Positions 50,477-61,304 of a stretch of DNA of 64,000 bases are shown in pieces. The number at the start of each line of letters is the position of its first letter. Positions within the stretch are counted from its first letter, which is position 1. Source of the stretch: Streptomyces sp. ISL-10. GTDB taxonomy: Bacteria; Actinomycetota; Actinomycetes; Streptomycetales; Streptomycetaceae. The translations under genes were made by a program, and so were the position numbers. The notes under the pieces were generated by a model. That model was given only the letters and a program-made list of their open reading frames with translations. It was not told the DNA's origin and ran no database searches. The DNA lies in the NCBI RefSeq assembly GCF_018614575.1, contig NZ_JAGGOJ010000011.1:620001-684000 (forward strand), given 5' to 3'.

Positions 50477-52167
50477 GCGAGGGCGGCGGGTCAGCGGGCT
50501 CGGGCGGCTCGGACGGTGTCCCGCCGGGTCCGGCCGCCGCGGGCCCTGGCGTACCGGACGGCCCGCTCCGCGCCGGCGGCCAGGCCGGCCCTGGTGGTCC
50601 CGGCGGACCCGGTGACCTGGGGGAAAAGGCCCAGGCGCTCCCCGCCCCTGACCACGAGTGGCGTCGCCTGGACGGGCGTACGGTCCTGGTCAACGCCCTC
50701 GTCATGGCGGGCGTCGCCGGAGGAGCCGGTCTGCCCGCGCTGTTCGGTCTGCTCCGCGGCATGCCCCTGTGGCAGGCGCTCGGCTGGGTGCTGGCCGGCG
50801 CCGTCCTGCTCGTCACCGCCGCCACCGGAGCCGACTACGTCCGCTGGCGCCGCACCCGCTACCGCATCGGACCCGAACGCGCCGAACTCCGCACCGGACT
50901 GCTGCTCGTCAAGCGGCGTTCCCTCGCCCGCGAGCGCATCCGCAGCGTCGACCTGACGGCCAACGTTCTGCTGCGGATCCTCGGCCTCGTCCGGGTGCGG
51001 ATCGGCACCGGTGAGCAGACCGCCGGTGGCGAGTCGACGCTCGAACTCGATGCCGTCTCCAAGGCGGAGGCCGAGCGGCTGCGCATACAACTGCTGGCCC
51101 GTACGGCGCCGTCCCCCGGCCCGGTAGAGGCGACGGACGGCGTCCTGGCCGCTCTCGACCCCGTCTGGATCCGCTACGCGCCGGTGTCCTTCGTCGCACC
51201 ACTGCTCGGCGGCGCGGCGGTCGGGGCCGTGATGCAGGTCAGCGAGTGGTTCGGCGCCCAGGCCGAGGTCATCGACTGGATATGGGGCCGCTTCAGGGAC
51301 ACCCCGCTGATATGGATGATCGTCGTGCTGGCCGGGGCGGCGATCGCCACGGGCGTCGTGGGCGCGCTCGGCCTGTGGATCGAGATGTGGTGGAACTACC
51401 GCCTGGAGCGGGAACCGGGCGGCACCCTGCGGGTGCGGCGCGGTCTGCTCACCGCCCGCTCGACATCGATCGAGGAACGGCGCCTGCGCGGAATCGACCT
51501 CGTCGAGCCGCTGGGGGTACGGCTGGTCGGCGCGGCACGCCTGGACGCGGTGGCCACGGGGCTCGTCAAGGACGGCGAGGACGAGCACGCCGACCGCAAG
51601 ACCCTTCTCCCGGCGGTGCCGCGTGCCCTGGCCGACGAGGTCGCGGGGCGCGTGCTGCGCGAGCCCGTCGCCCCGACCGCCGCGTCGCTGCTGACCCCGC
51701 ACCCACGGGCCGCCCGTGGCAGGCGCCTGCGCTGGGCGTTGACGACGGCGCTGCTCCCCGCCTTGCTGCTCGCTCTGCTGGGGTGGTGGCTCACGCCGGT
51801 GCTGCTGTGGACAGCGCTGGGCTGCGCGGTGGCCGCGGTCCCGGTGGCGGTCGCGCTCGGACTCGACGCGTACCGGAGCCTGGGCCACGGCGTCACGGGC
51901 GCGTACCTGCTGAGCCGCTCGGGCACCGTACGGCGCAGCACCGTGGCGCTGCAGAGGTCCGGGGTGATCGGCTGGACGGTGCGGCAGTCCGTCTTCCAGC
52001 GCCGGGCGGGCCTGATCACGGTGACGGCGACGACAGCGGCGGGCGCGGGGGCGTACGACGTTCCCGACGCGGGGGAGTCGCAGGGGTTGACCTTCGCGGC
52101 GGAAGCGGTGCCGGGTCTGCTGGAGCCGTTCCTGATTCGCGACGACGGGGTGCGCACGGGCGGCTGA
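50473..52167 (+). CDS. Large PH-domain (YdbT-like) membrane protein
   Basis: This 564-residue protein begins with a glycine/proline-rich disordered segment (to about 60). It then has three units, each of membrane helices plus a bPH2 domain: YRIGPERAELRTGLLLVKRRSLARERIRSVDL near 132-163, YRLEREPGGTLRVRRGLLTARSTSIEERRLRGIDL near 309-343, and GAYLLSRSGTVRRSTVALQRSGVIGW near 476-501. This is the YdbT architecture and fits its small YdbS-like partner just upstream. Function in streptomycetes is unknown. Confidence 0.85.
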   Translation: MSEGGGSAGSGGSDGVPPGPAAAGPGVPDGPLRAGGQAGPGGPGGPGDLGEKAQALPAPDHEWRRLDGRTVLVNALVMAGVAGGAGLPALFGLLRGMPLWQALGWVLAGAVLLVTAATGADYVRWRRTRYRIGPERAELRTGLLLVKRRSLARERIRSVDLTANVLLRILGLVRVRIGTGEQTAGGESTLELDAVSKAEAERLRIQLLARTAPSPGPVEATDGVLAALDPVWIRYAPVSFVAPLLGGAAVGAVMQVSEWFGAQAEVIDWIWGRFRDTPLIWMIVVLAGAAIATGVVGALGLWIEMWWNYRLEREPGGTLRVRRGLLTARSTSIEERRLRGIDLVEPLGVRLVGAARLDAVATGLVKDGEDEHADRKTLLPAVPRALADEVAGRVLREPVAPTAASLLTPHPRAARGRRLRWALTTALLPALLLALLGWWLTPVLLWTALGCAVAAVPVAVALGLDAYRSLGHGVTGAYLLSRSGTVRRSTVALQRSGVIGWTVRQSVFQRRAGLITVTATTAAGAGAYDVPDAGESQGLTFAAEAVPGLLEPFLIRDDGVRTGG

Positions 52168-52185
52168 CGGCGCGACAATCGCGCC

Positions 52186-52596
52186 ATGAGCGCAGCCGGG
52201 TACGCGGGTACGCCCCTGGCCGGGAAGATCGGCATCAGGGCGGGCGACCGTGTGGTGCTGCGTCACCGCCCCGACGACTGGGAGGTCCCCGGGTTCCCCG
52301 AGGGTGTCAGCCTCACCGAACGGGCCTCGCACACCGCCGATGTGACGCTGACCTTCCACCGGACCCGCCGCGAACTGGCCCGCGAGGCGCCGGGCCTCGT
52401 CGAACGGCTGGCGGACCGGGCGATGCTCTGGGTCGCATGGCCGCGCAAGGCCGCCGGGCATGACAGCGACATCACCGAGAACGTGCTGCGGGAGGTGTTC
52501 CTGCCACTGGGCGTCGTGGATGTGAAGGTGGCGGCGCTGGGGGAGGACTGGTCGGCCCTGAAGTTCGTCCGCCGCACGGAGAACCGGGCGGGGTAG
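52186..52596 (+). CDS. DUF3052-type small protein
   Basis: This 136-residue soluble protein has LAGKIGIRAGDRVVLRHRPDDW near 11-32, then DVTLTFHRTRRELAREAPGLVERLADRAMLWVAWPRKAAG near 52-91, and ends with KFVRRTENR. The layout is that of DUF3052-type proteins, whose role is unknown. ATG start with no clear ribosome site (GGCTGACGGCGCGACAATCGCGCC lies upstream). It is not part of the sugar operon that converges on it. Confidence 0.75.
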   Translation: MSAAGYAGTPLAGKIGIRAGDRVVLRHRPDDWEVPGFPEGVSLTERASHTADVTLTFHRTRRELAREAPGLVERLADRAMLWVAWPRKAAGHDSDITENVLREVFLPLGVVDVKVAALGEDWSALKFVRRTENRAG

Positions 52597-52603
52597 CAAC
52601 GCA

Positions 52604-52662
52604 GGGCCTCTGCCCGGGCCCGCGCCTGTGCCGGCCCCGGGCCTCTGCCCGGGCCCGCGCCT
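52604..52662. repeat. 24-bp exact direct repeat
   Basis: A 24-bp unit starting GGGCCTCTGCCCGGGC and ending CGCGCCT occurs at 52604-52627 and again at 52639-52662. The second copy runs into CTCAATCGCAGGCGGGGCTGAAA (52661-52683), which resembles a short motif scattered through streptomycete intergenic regions as I remember it. The interval 52597-52866 holds no gene. Confidence 0.7.
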
Positions 52663-52866
52663 CAATCGCAGGCGGGGCTGAAAGGCTTGTCGACGCTTGC
52701 CCCCGACCGGGATCGCCCCTGGATCGGCGGCGGGCAGCAACTGCCGCTCGGGCCGGTCCGGTGGGGAGGACAACGCGCCCCGAAGGGCGTTACGGGGTCA
52801 CGGGCGCAGCCCAGGTCCCGGGTATGGGCGAGGAGGGGAAAACCGAAAACCGCCCCGCCCCACCAC

Positions 52867-53649
52867 CTACGCCGACGCCGGCGGATACAGCGCCCGCGGC
52901 AGTTGCGACGCCGCCGCCGAATCCAGCAGCCACAGCGTGCGGGCCCTGCCGTACGCCCCCGCCGCCGGTGCCTGGATCTCGCCCGCGCCGGACAACGCGA
53001 TCTGGACCGCCTTCGCCTTGTCCTCGCCCGCCGCGAGCAGCCACACCTCGCGAGCCGCGCGGATCGCGGGCAGCGTGAGCGAGACACGCGTCGGTGGCGG
53101 CTTCGGCGCCCCGTGGACGCCGACCACCGTGCGCTCGGTCTCGCGAACGGCAGGCAGCTCCGGGAAGAGCGACGCCACATGCGTGTCGGGGCCCACCCCC
53201 AGCAACAGCACGTCGAACGTCGGCACCGGGCCGTGGTCCTCCGGGCCGGCCGCCGCGGCCAGCTCGGCCGCGTAGGCCGCAGCCGCGGCGTCCACGTCCG
53301 AGCCGTACGGACCGTCCGACGCCGGCATGACATGCACCCGCGCAGGGTCCACCGGCACCGTGTCCAGCAGGGCCGCACGGGCCTGCGTGACATTGCGCTC
53401 GGGGTCGCCGTCCGGCAGGAAGCGCTCGTCGCCCCACCACAGGTCGAGCCGCGACCAGTCGATCGCGTCCCGCGCGGGGGCCGAACTCAGCGCCGCCAGC
53501 AGTCCGTTGCCGTTGCGGCCGCCGGTGAGGACCACCGAGGCCGAACCGCGGGCGGCCTGGGCGTCCACGATCCTCGTGATCAGCCGGGCCGCCGCGGCCT
53601 GTGCCATCAGCTCCTTGTCGTGGTGCACGACCACCTGCGCCGCGCTCAC
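52867..53649 (-). CDS. pgl: 6-phosphogluconolactonase
   Basis: PGL hydrolyses 6-phosphogluconolactone in the oxidative pentose-phosphate path. The 260-residue DevB-type protein has VVLTGGRNGNGLLAAL near 40-55, WWGDERFLPDGDPERNVTQARAALL near 71-95 and a LLLGVGPDTHVASLFPEL segment near 148-165. GTG start overlapping the opcA stop by GTGA. It is the last gene of the leftward tkt-tal-zwf-opcA-pgl operon. Confidence 0.95.
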   Translation of the reverse strand: MSAAQVVVHHDKELMAQAAAARLITRIVDAQAARGSASVVLTGGRNGNGLLAALSSAPARDAIDWSRLDLWWGDERFLPDGDPERNVTQARAALLDTVPVDPARVHVMPASDGPYGSDVDAAAAAYAAELAAAAGPEDHGPVPTFDVLLLGVGPDTHVASLFPELPAVRETERTVVGVHGAPKPPPTRVSLTLPAIRAAREVWLLAAGEDKAKAVQIALSGAGEIQAPAAGAYGRARTLWLLDSAAASQLPRALYPPASA

Positions 53650-54689
53650 TTCGACGCCGCCTTCTTCGCCGGAGCGGCCTTCTTCGCGGGCGCCGCCTTC
53701 TTCTCCGCCGGAGCCTGCGCGGCGTCGGCCACCGGGTCAGCCGACTCGCCCACGGCCACTGCCGTGTCGCTCAGCCGGTCGACCCCGTACCGCAGCGCCG
53801 AGGCGTAGGTGTCGTCGGGGTCGAGCCGCCGCAGTTCCTCCGCGATCAGCTCGGCCGTCTCACGCCGCTTGAGCGCCACCGCGCGGTCCGGCTGGCCCTG
53901 GATGGACAGGGTCGCGAGCGACCCGTCCGGCCGGTCCAGCACGATCGGCCCGCACGTGGACTCCATCCGCACCGAGGTGAGTCCCGGGCCCGCGGACGAC
54001 GACCGCTTCACCGGGACGTCCAGCCGGTCCGCGAGCCACATGGCCAGCAGCTCGCAGCTCGGGTTGAACTCCTCGCCCTCCACCTCGACCGAGGTGACCT
54101 TGCACGTGACCTGGTCCAGGGCGGCCGCGAGCATCGAGCGCCACGGCGTGATCCGGGTCCAGGACAGGTCGGTGTCGCCGGGGCTGTACGCCTCGGCGCG
54201 GGCGGTGAGTTCCTGCACCGGCTGCTCGGCTGCGTACGTGTCGGTCACGCGGCGCTGCGCCAGCGCGCCGAGCGGGTCGGCCGCCGGGTCGGTCGGCGCG
54301 TTCACCGGCCACCAGACGACGACGGGGGCGTCGGGCAGCAGCAGCGGGAGCACCACGGACTGGGCATGCTCGGTGATCTCTCCGTACAGCCGGAGGATCA
54401 CCGTCTCGCCCGTGCCCGCGTCGGCGCCGACGCGGACCTCGGCGTCGAGACGCGCCTTGGCGCGGTCGCGCGGGGAGCGCGAGACACGCTTGACGACGAC
54501 GAGGGTGCGCGAAGGGTGCTCGCGCGAGGCCTCATTGGCGGCCTTGAGCGCGTCGTAGGCGTTCTCCTCGTCGGTGACGATGACGAGGGTGAGCACCATG
54601 CCGACGGCCGGGGTGCCGATCGCACGACGACCCTGCACCAGCGCCTTGTTGATCTTGCTGGCCGTGGTGTCCGTAAGGTCGATCTTCAT
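53646..54689 (-). CDS. opcA: Glucose-6-phosphate dehydrogenase assembly protein OpcA
   Basis: OpcA activates or assembles glucose-6-phosphate dehydrogenase in actinobacteria and cyanobacteria, and is encoded beside zwf. The 347-residue protein begins MKIDLTDTTASKINKALVQG, has PVVVWWPVNAP near 124-134 and SELLAMWLADRLDVPVKRSSSAGPG near 205-232, and ends in a lysine/alanine tail (about 322-347, KKAAPAKKAAPAKK) that may be disordered. ATG overlaps the zwf stop, and pgl overlaps its own end. Confidence 0.95.
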   Translation of the reverse strand: MKIDLTDTTASKINKALVQGRRAIGTPAVGMVLTLVIVTDEENAYDALKAANEASREHPSRTLVVVKRVSRSPRDRAKARLDAEVRVGADAGTGETVILRLYGEITEHAQSVVLPLLLPDAPVVVWWPVNAPTDPAADPLGALAQRRVTDTYAAEQPVQELTARAEAYSPGDTDLSWTRITPWRSMLAAALDQVTCKVTSVEVEGEEFNPSCELLAMWLADRLDVPVKRSSSAGPGLTSVRMESTCGPIVLDRPDGSLATLSIQGQPDRAVALKRRETAELIAEELRRLDPDDTYASALRYGVDRLSDTAVAVGESADPVADAAQAPAEKKAAPAKKAAPAKKAASK

Positions 54690-56218
54690 GGCCGGCGCCA
54701 GCTCCGTCCGTCTCGTGCGAGCATCTCGTCCGCCTCGGTGGGCCCCCAGGTACCGGCGGGGTACTGCGCGGGCTTGCCGTTGGTGTCCCAGAACTGCTCG
54801 ATCGGGTCGAGGATCTTCCAGGACAGCTCGACCTCCTCCACCCGCGGGAAGAGGTTGGAGTCGCCGAGCAGGACGTCGAGGATCAGCCGCTCGTACGCCT
54901 CCGGGCTGGACTCCGTGAACGACTCGCCGTAGGCGAAGTCCATCGACACGTCCCGCACCTCCATGGAGGTGCCGGGCACCTTGGAGCCGAAGCGCATGGT
55001 GACGCCCTCGTCCGGCTGGACCCGGATGACCAGGGCGTTCTGCCCCAGCTCCTCCGTGGCCGTGGAGTCGAACGGGGAGTGCGGGGCGCGCTGGAAGACG
55101 ACCGCGATCTCGGTGACCCGGCGGCCGAGACGCTTGCCGGTGCGCAGGTAGAAGGGGACGCCCGCCCAGCGGCGGTTGTCGATCTCCAGCTTGATCGCGG
55201 CATAGGTGTCGGTCTTGGAGGCCGCGTCGATGCCGTCCTCCTGGAGGTAGCCGACAGCCCTCTCGCCACCCTGCCAGCCCGCCGCGTACTGCGCGCGGAC
55301 CGTGCTGAGGCCCAGGTCCTTCGGCAGCTTCACCGCGCCCAGCACCTTGGTCTTCTCGGCCGCCAGCGCGTCGGCATCGAAGGAGGCGGGCTCCTCCATC
55401 GCGGTCAGCGCCAGCAACTGGAGGAGGTGGTTCTGGATGACGTCACGGGCGGCGCCGATGCCGTCGTAGTAGCCGGCCCGGCCGCCGATGCCGATGTCCT
55501 CGGCCATCGTGATCTGCACGTGGTCCACGTAGGACCGGTTCCATATCGGCTCGAACAGAGTGTTCGCGAACCGCAGCGCCAGGATGTTCTGGACGGTCTC
55601 CTTGCCCAGGTAGTGGTCGATGCGGAAGACCTCGTTGGGCGGGAAGACCTCGTGGACGACCTGGTTGAGCTCCTTGGCGGAGGTCAGGTCGTGACCGAAC
55701 GGCTTCTCGATGACCGCGCGGCGCCAGGAGCCTTCCGTCTGGTCCGCGAGACCGTGCTTCTTCAGCTGCTGCACGACCTTGGGGAAGAACTTCGGCGGCA
55801 CGGACAGGTAGAACGCGAAGTTGCCACCCGTTCCCTGCACCTTGTCCAGGTCCTCGATGGTCGCCTTCAGCTGCTCGAAGGCGTCGTCGTCGTCGAAGGT
55901 GCCCTGCACGAAGCGCATGCCCTGGCTCAGCTGCTGCCAGACCTCCTCGCGGAACGGCGTGCGCGCGTGCTGCTTGACCGCGTCGTGGACCTCCTGCGCG
56001 AAGTCCTCGTCCTGCCACTCGCGGCGGGCGTACCCGATGAGCGAGAAGCCCGGCGGCAGCAGCCCCCGGTTGGCGAGGTCGTAGACGGCGGGCATCAGCT
56101 TCTTGCGGGACAGGTCCCCGGTGACGCCGAAGATGACCAGGCCCGACGGCCCCGCGATACGCGGGAGCCGTCGGTCTGCAGCATCACGGAGCGGGTTGGC
56201 TCCGCCAATACCGGACAA
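54686..56218 (-). CDS. zwf: Glucose-6-phosphate 1-dehydrogenase
   Basis: Zwf makes NADPH and 6-phosphogluconolactone. The 510-residue protein has the Rossmann FGVTGDLSRKKLMPAVYDLANRG near 30-52, EKPFGHDL near 172-179, the active-site RIDHYLGKETVQNILALRFAN near 199-219 and the C-terminal ILDPIEQFWD. The start appears to be a rare TTG at 56218 with GGAGGG upstream, 6 nt after the tal stop. No ATG or GTG fits without losing conserved residues. Confidence 0.97.
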   Translation of the reverse strand: MSGIGGANPLRDAADRRLPRIAGPSGLVIFGVTGDLSRKKLMPAVYDLANRGLLPPGFSLIGYARREWQDEDFAQEVHDAVKQHARTPFREEVWQQLSQGMRFVQGTFDDDDAFEQLKATIEDLDKVQGTGGNFAFYLSVPPKFFPKVVQQLKKHGLADQTEGSWRRAVIEKPFGHDLTSAKELNQVVHEVFPPNEVFRIDHYLGKETVQNILALRFANTLFEPIWNRSYVDHVQITMAEDIGIGGRAGYYDGIGAARDVIQNHLLQLLALTAMEEPASFDADALAAEKTKVLGAVKLPKDLGLSTVRAQYAAGWQGGERAVGYLQEDGIDAASKTDTYAAIKLEIDNRRWAGVPFYLRTGKRLGRRVTEIAVVFQRAPHSPFDSTATEELGQNALVIRVQPDEGVTMRFGSKVPGTSMEVRDVSMDFAYGESFTESSPEAYERLILDVLLGDSNLFPRVEEVELSWKILDPIEQFWDTNGKPAQYPAGTWGPTEADEMLARDGRSWRRP

Positions 56219-56224
56219 GGTAGG

Positions 56225-57343
56225 TCAGCCCTCCGACGGTGCGAGGCGCTTGAGCTCTGCCTCGGTCGACTTCAACAGGTCGTTCCAGGACGCCTCGAAC
56301 TTGTCGACGCCCTCGTCCTCCAGCAACTGGACGACGTCGTCGTAGGCGATGCCCAGCTTCTCGACCGCGTCGAGCTCGGCCCGGGCCTGCTCGTAGGTGC
56401 CGCGGACCTTGTCGCCGGTGATCTCGCCGTGGTCGGCCGTGGCGTCGAGGGTGGCCTCAGGCATGGTGTTGACCGTGCCCGGGGCGACCAGCTCGTCGAC
56501 GTACAGCGTGTCCTTGTACGCCTTGTCCTTGACACCCGTCGAAGCCCACAGCGGACGCTGCTTGTTGGCCTGGGCCTTGTCGAGCGCGGCCCAGCGGTCA
56601 CCGCTGAACACCTCTTCGAACGCCTGGTAGGCGAGGCGGGCGTTGGCCAGCGCGGCCTTGCCGCGGGCCTCCTTGGCCTCCGGGGTGCCCAGGGCGTCCA
56701 GGCGCTTGTCGATCTCGGTGTCCACGCGGGACACGAAGAACGACGCCACCGAGTGGATCCTGGACAGGTCCAGGCCGCGCTCCTTGGCCTTCTCCAGTCC
56801 GGCCAGGTAGGCGTCCATGACCTCGCGGTAACGCTCCAGCGAGAAGATCAGCGTCACGTTCACGCTGATGCCGAGGCCGATGACCTCGGTGATCGCAGGC
56901 AGACCCGCCTTGGTGGCCGGGATCTTGATGAGCGTGTTCGGGCGGTCCACCAGCCATGCCAGCTGCTTGGCCTCGGCCACCGTGGCCCTGGTGTTGTGCG
57001 CCAGGCGCGGGTCGACCTCGATGGAGACCCGGCCGTCCTGGCCGTCCGTCGCGTCGAAGACCGGGCGCAGGATGTCCGCGGCGTCACGCACGTCCGCGGT
57101 CGTGATCATGCGGAGGGCTTCCTCGACCGTCACCTTGCGGGCGGCGAGGTCCGCCAGCTGCTGGTCGTAGCCGTGGCCCTCCGAGATCGCCTTCTGGAAG
57201 ATCGACGGGTTGGTGGTGACACCGACGACGTGCTGCTGGTCGATCAGCTCGGCGAGGTTGCCGGAGGTGATCCGCGTGCGGGACAGGTCGTCCAGCCAGA
57301 TCGCCACGCCTTCGTCGGAGAGGCGCTTGAGTGCGTCTGTCAT
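56225..57343 (-). CDS. tal: Transaldolase
   Basis: Transaldolase moves dihydroxyacetone units in the nonoxidative pentose-phosphate path. The 372-residue protein has GVTTNPSIFQKAI near 41-53, VDPRLAHNT near 110-118 and the Schiff-base lysine K140 in IKIPATKAG, then SVNVTLIFSLERYREVMDAYLAG near 160-182. ATG with AGGAGAT 9 nt upstream; the open frame further upstream is a shadow. It sits between tkt and zwf in one operon. Confidence 0.98.
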   Translation of the reverse strand: MTDALKRLSDEGVAIWLDDLSRTRITSGNLAELIDQQHVVGVTTNPSIFQKAISEGHGYDQQLADLAARKVTVEEALRMITTADVRDAADILRPVFDATDGQDGRVSIEVDPRLAHNTRATVAEAKQLAWLVDRPNTLIKIPATKAGLPAITEVIGLGISVNVTLIFSLERYREVMDAYLAGLEKAKERGLDLSRIHSVASFFVSRVDTEIDKRLDALGTPEAKEARGKAALANARLAYQAFEEVFSGDRWAALDKAQANKQRPLWASTGVKDKAYKDTLYVDELVAPGTVNTMPEATLDATADHGEITGDKVRGTYEQARAELDAVEKLGIAYDDVVQLLEDEGVDKFEASWNDLLKSTEAELKRLAPSEG

Positions 57344-57377
57344 GAGAATTGCATCTCCTACTTGTCGTATACCGGCG

Positions 57378-59464
<2,087 letters not shown>

Positions 59465-59465
<1 letters not shown>

Positions 59466-59477
59466 CCTGAGTCAGGG
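59465..59477. promoter_or_regulatory. 13-bp palindrome touching the tkt start codon
   Basis: CCCTGAGTCAGGG is a perfect palindrome whose left end is the first base of the tkt GTG. It lies between the ribosome site and the start codon, so as RNA or as a protein site it could affect initiation. Confidence 0.4.
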
Positions 59478-59529
59478 CTCCTCTCCACATGTCGAATCCC
59501 GGCGACGAGGGGTGCACCGGGCGGTGTCG

Positions 59530-59535
59530 AGCCTA
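59530..59535 (-). promoter_or_regulatory. Candidate -10 box of the tkt operon
   Basis: TAGGCT on the minus strand, giving a predicted leader of about 57 nt. No good -35 is visible. Confidence 0.4.
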
Positions 59536-59650
59536 CCCTCGCAGTAACGCGCCCCTTTTCGAGTGCGTGTCTCACGAGATGGGTCGGACATTGTCAGAGT
59601 GCGGGTCCCGGGTGCCGTTCGCCCGGCGGGCATGTATACGCACGGCGTCG

Positions 59651-59678
59651 GGGGGTGGGCTCAACACGAGCCACCCCC
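59651..59678. other. Hairpin in the tkt-ctaB divergent region
   Basis: GGGGGTGGGCTC (59651-59662) pairs with GAGCCACCCCC (59668-59678) with one bulged G and a 5-nt loop. It lies between the two divergent promoters; a possible TAGAGT -10 for ctaB is at 59705-59710. The rest of 59466-59813 holds no gene. Confidence 0.5.
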
Positions 59679-59813
59679 GCGAAGATCGGCGTCTGGGCAA
59701 CGTCTAGAGTGGCGTGGTACGCGCAAGTCTTCACGGGTCTTCGCTCCCCCATAGCCTCTCGGCATGGGAGGTGCCTCCAGAAGCTTGCTGGGATTTCTCT
59801 GTCAGGGGTGTGC

Positions 59814-60761
59814 GTGACGGCCGTCGAGTCCCGACCCGCGGGGGTCGTCTTGGCTACCGGCCCGGGGGGCCATCGGCCGTTCGGGGCCCGCGTCAAGGCA
59901 TTCGTGGCGCTGACCAAGCCGCGGATCATCGAGCTGCTGCTGATCACCACCGTGCCGGTGATGTTCCTGGCCGAACAGGGCGTTCCGGACCTGTGGCTGG
60001 TGCTCGCGACCTGTCTCGGCGGCTACCTGTCCGCCGGCGGTGCCAACGCGCTCAACATGTACATCGATCGCGACATCGACGCACTGATGGACCGCACGTC
60101 CCAGCGCCCGCTCGTCACCGGCATGGTCTCGCCGCGGGAGGGGCTTGTCTTCGGCCTCGCCCTCGCCGTGATCTCCACACTCTGGTTCGGCCTGCTCGTC
60201 AACTGGCTGTCCGCCGCCCTGTCCCTCGGTGCGCTGCTGTTCTACGTCGTGGTCTACACGATGATCCTCAAGCGCCGCACCGCGCAGAACATCGTCTGGG
60301 GCGGCATCGCCGGCTGCATGCCGGTGCTGATCGGCTGGTCCTCCGTCACGAACTCGATGTCGTGGGCCGCCGTCGTCCTCTTCCTCGTCATCTTCTTCTG
60401 GACGCCGCCGCACTACTGGCCGCTGTCGATGAAGGTGAAGGAGGACTACGCGCGCGTCGGCGTGCCGATGCTCCCGGTCGTTGCGGGCAACAGCGTCGTG
60501 GCCCGGCAGATCGTCGCCTACAGCTGGGTGATGGTCGCCGTCTCCCTGCTGCTGACCCCCCTCGGCTACACCGGCTGGTTCTACACGGCGGTGGCGCTCG
60601 CGGCGGGCGGCTGGTGGCTGTGGGAGGCCCACGGGTTGCAGAACCGCGCGAAGAGCGGGGCGACGGGCGGCAAGCTCAAGGAGATGCGGCTGTTCCACTG
60701 GTCGATCACCTATGTGTCGCTGCTGTTCGTGGCCGTGGCGGTGGACCCCTTCCTCCGCTAG
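59814..60761 (+). CDS. ctaB: Protoheme IX farnesyltransferase (haem O synthase)
   Basis: CtaB adds farnesyl to haem b, making haem O for the terminal oxidase. The 315-residue protein has about nine helices, with FVALTKPRIIELLLITTVPVM near 31-51, the prenyl-diphosphate motif NALNMYIDRDIDALMDRTSQRPL near 80-102 and FFWTPPHYWPLSMKVKEDYARVGVPM near 194-219. I chose GTG at 59814 (AGGGG 5 nt upstream); a GTG two codons earlier is possible. The open frame extends far upstream only as a shadow of tkt. Confidence 0.96.
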   Translation: MTAVESRPAGVVLATGPGGHRPFGARVKAFVALTKPRIIELLLITTVPVMFLAEQGVPDLWLVLATCLGGYLSAGGANALNMYIDRDIDALMDRTSQRPLVTGMVSPREGLVFGLALAVISTLWFGLLVNWLSAALSLGALLFYVVVYTMILKRRTAQNIVWGGIAGCMPVLIGWSSVTNSMSWAAVVLFLVIFFWTPPHYWPLSMKVKEDYARVGVPMLPVVAGNSVVARQIVAYSWVMVAVSLLLTPLGYTGWFYTAVALAAGGWWLWEAHGLQNRAKSGATGGKLKEMRLFHWSITYVSLLFVAVAVDPFLR

Positions 60762-60868
60762 GGCCTCGCGTTCGGATCCTGCCGGACTCGTGCGCTGGCA
60801 CGCTCCCCACGGCCTCCGGCGTGGGGCATGCCACTCGTTCCGGCGTCGCCAAGCGATCTACCCACGGG

Positions 60869-60874
60869 TAGCAT
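60869..60874 (+). promoter_or_regulatory. -10 box of a leaderless promoter
   Basis: TAGCAT ends 7 nt before the ATG at 60882, and no ribosome site is present. Confidence 0.45.
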
Positions 60875-60881
60875 CCTGACC

Positions 60882-61238
60882 ATGGCAGACACCCAGGTTG
60901 AGACGAGCGCGCAGGACGCCGGCCGGGCCGCGAAGGCCGAGCACAGGGCGGCGAAGCTCGCCAAGCAGATCCGGTCGTTCTCCAAGGCGCACGGCGGCGC
61001 CGAGGGGCAGCTCGCCTACATCGGACAGATGGGCACCCGTATCGTCCTCGTCGGCGAGGACGGTGACTGGGGCGACCTCGTCGCGCCGACCCACGCCGTC
61101 GCCGTCAGCGCCGCCGAGAAGGCCGGGATCACGCTCCACGAGTCCTTCGACGGCGACTTCGCGGCGAAGGTCCGCACCGGCCCGTACGAGTGGACCCGCA
61201 TGGCGGGCATCCAGCTCGGCGGCCCGTCCAACGACTGA
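60882..61238 (+). CDS. Conserved small soluble protein
   Basis: This 118-residue protein of unknown function has a helical, charged N-terminal part (AGRAAKAEHRAAKLAKQI, about 12-32) followed by a compact beta-rich part with YIGQMGTRIVLVGEDGDWGDLV near 45-66 and AKVRTGPYEWTRMAGIQLGG near 95-114. It looks conserved and cytoplasmic, but I do not recognise the family. ATG at 60882, probably leaderless. It lies between ctaB and the amidohydrolase in the same direction. Confidence 0.72.
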   Translation: MADTQVETSAQDAGRAAKAEHRAAKLAKQIRSFSKAHGGAEGQLAYIGQMGTRIVLVGEDGDWGDLVAPTHAVAVSAAEKAGITLHESFDGDFAAKVRTGPYEWTRMAGIQLGGPSND

Positions 61239-61304
61239 GCAACACCTCGCGCGGGGCTCACCCGTTAGGTCTGTGGAAGCACGGTCCTAGACAGGGAGCT
61301 CCCG

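Noticed and set aside
59801..59816. CTGTCAGGG before ctaB
   Set aside because: It resembles the damage motif, but no TAnnnT follows 8 nt later, and the sequence serves as the ctaB ribosome site.
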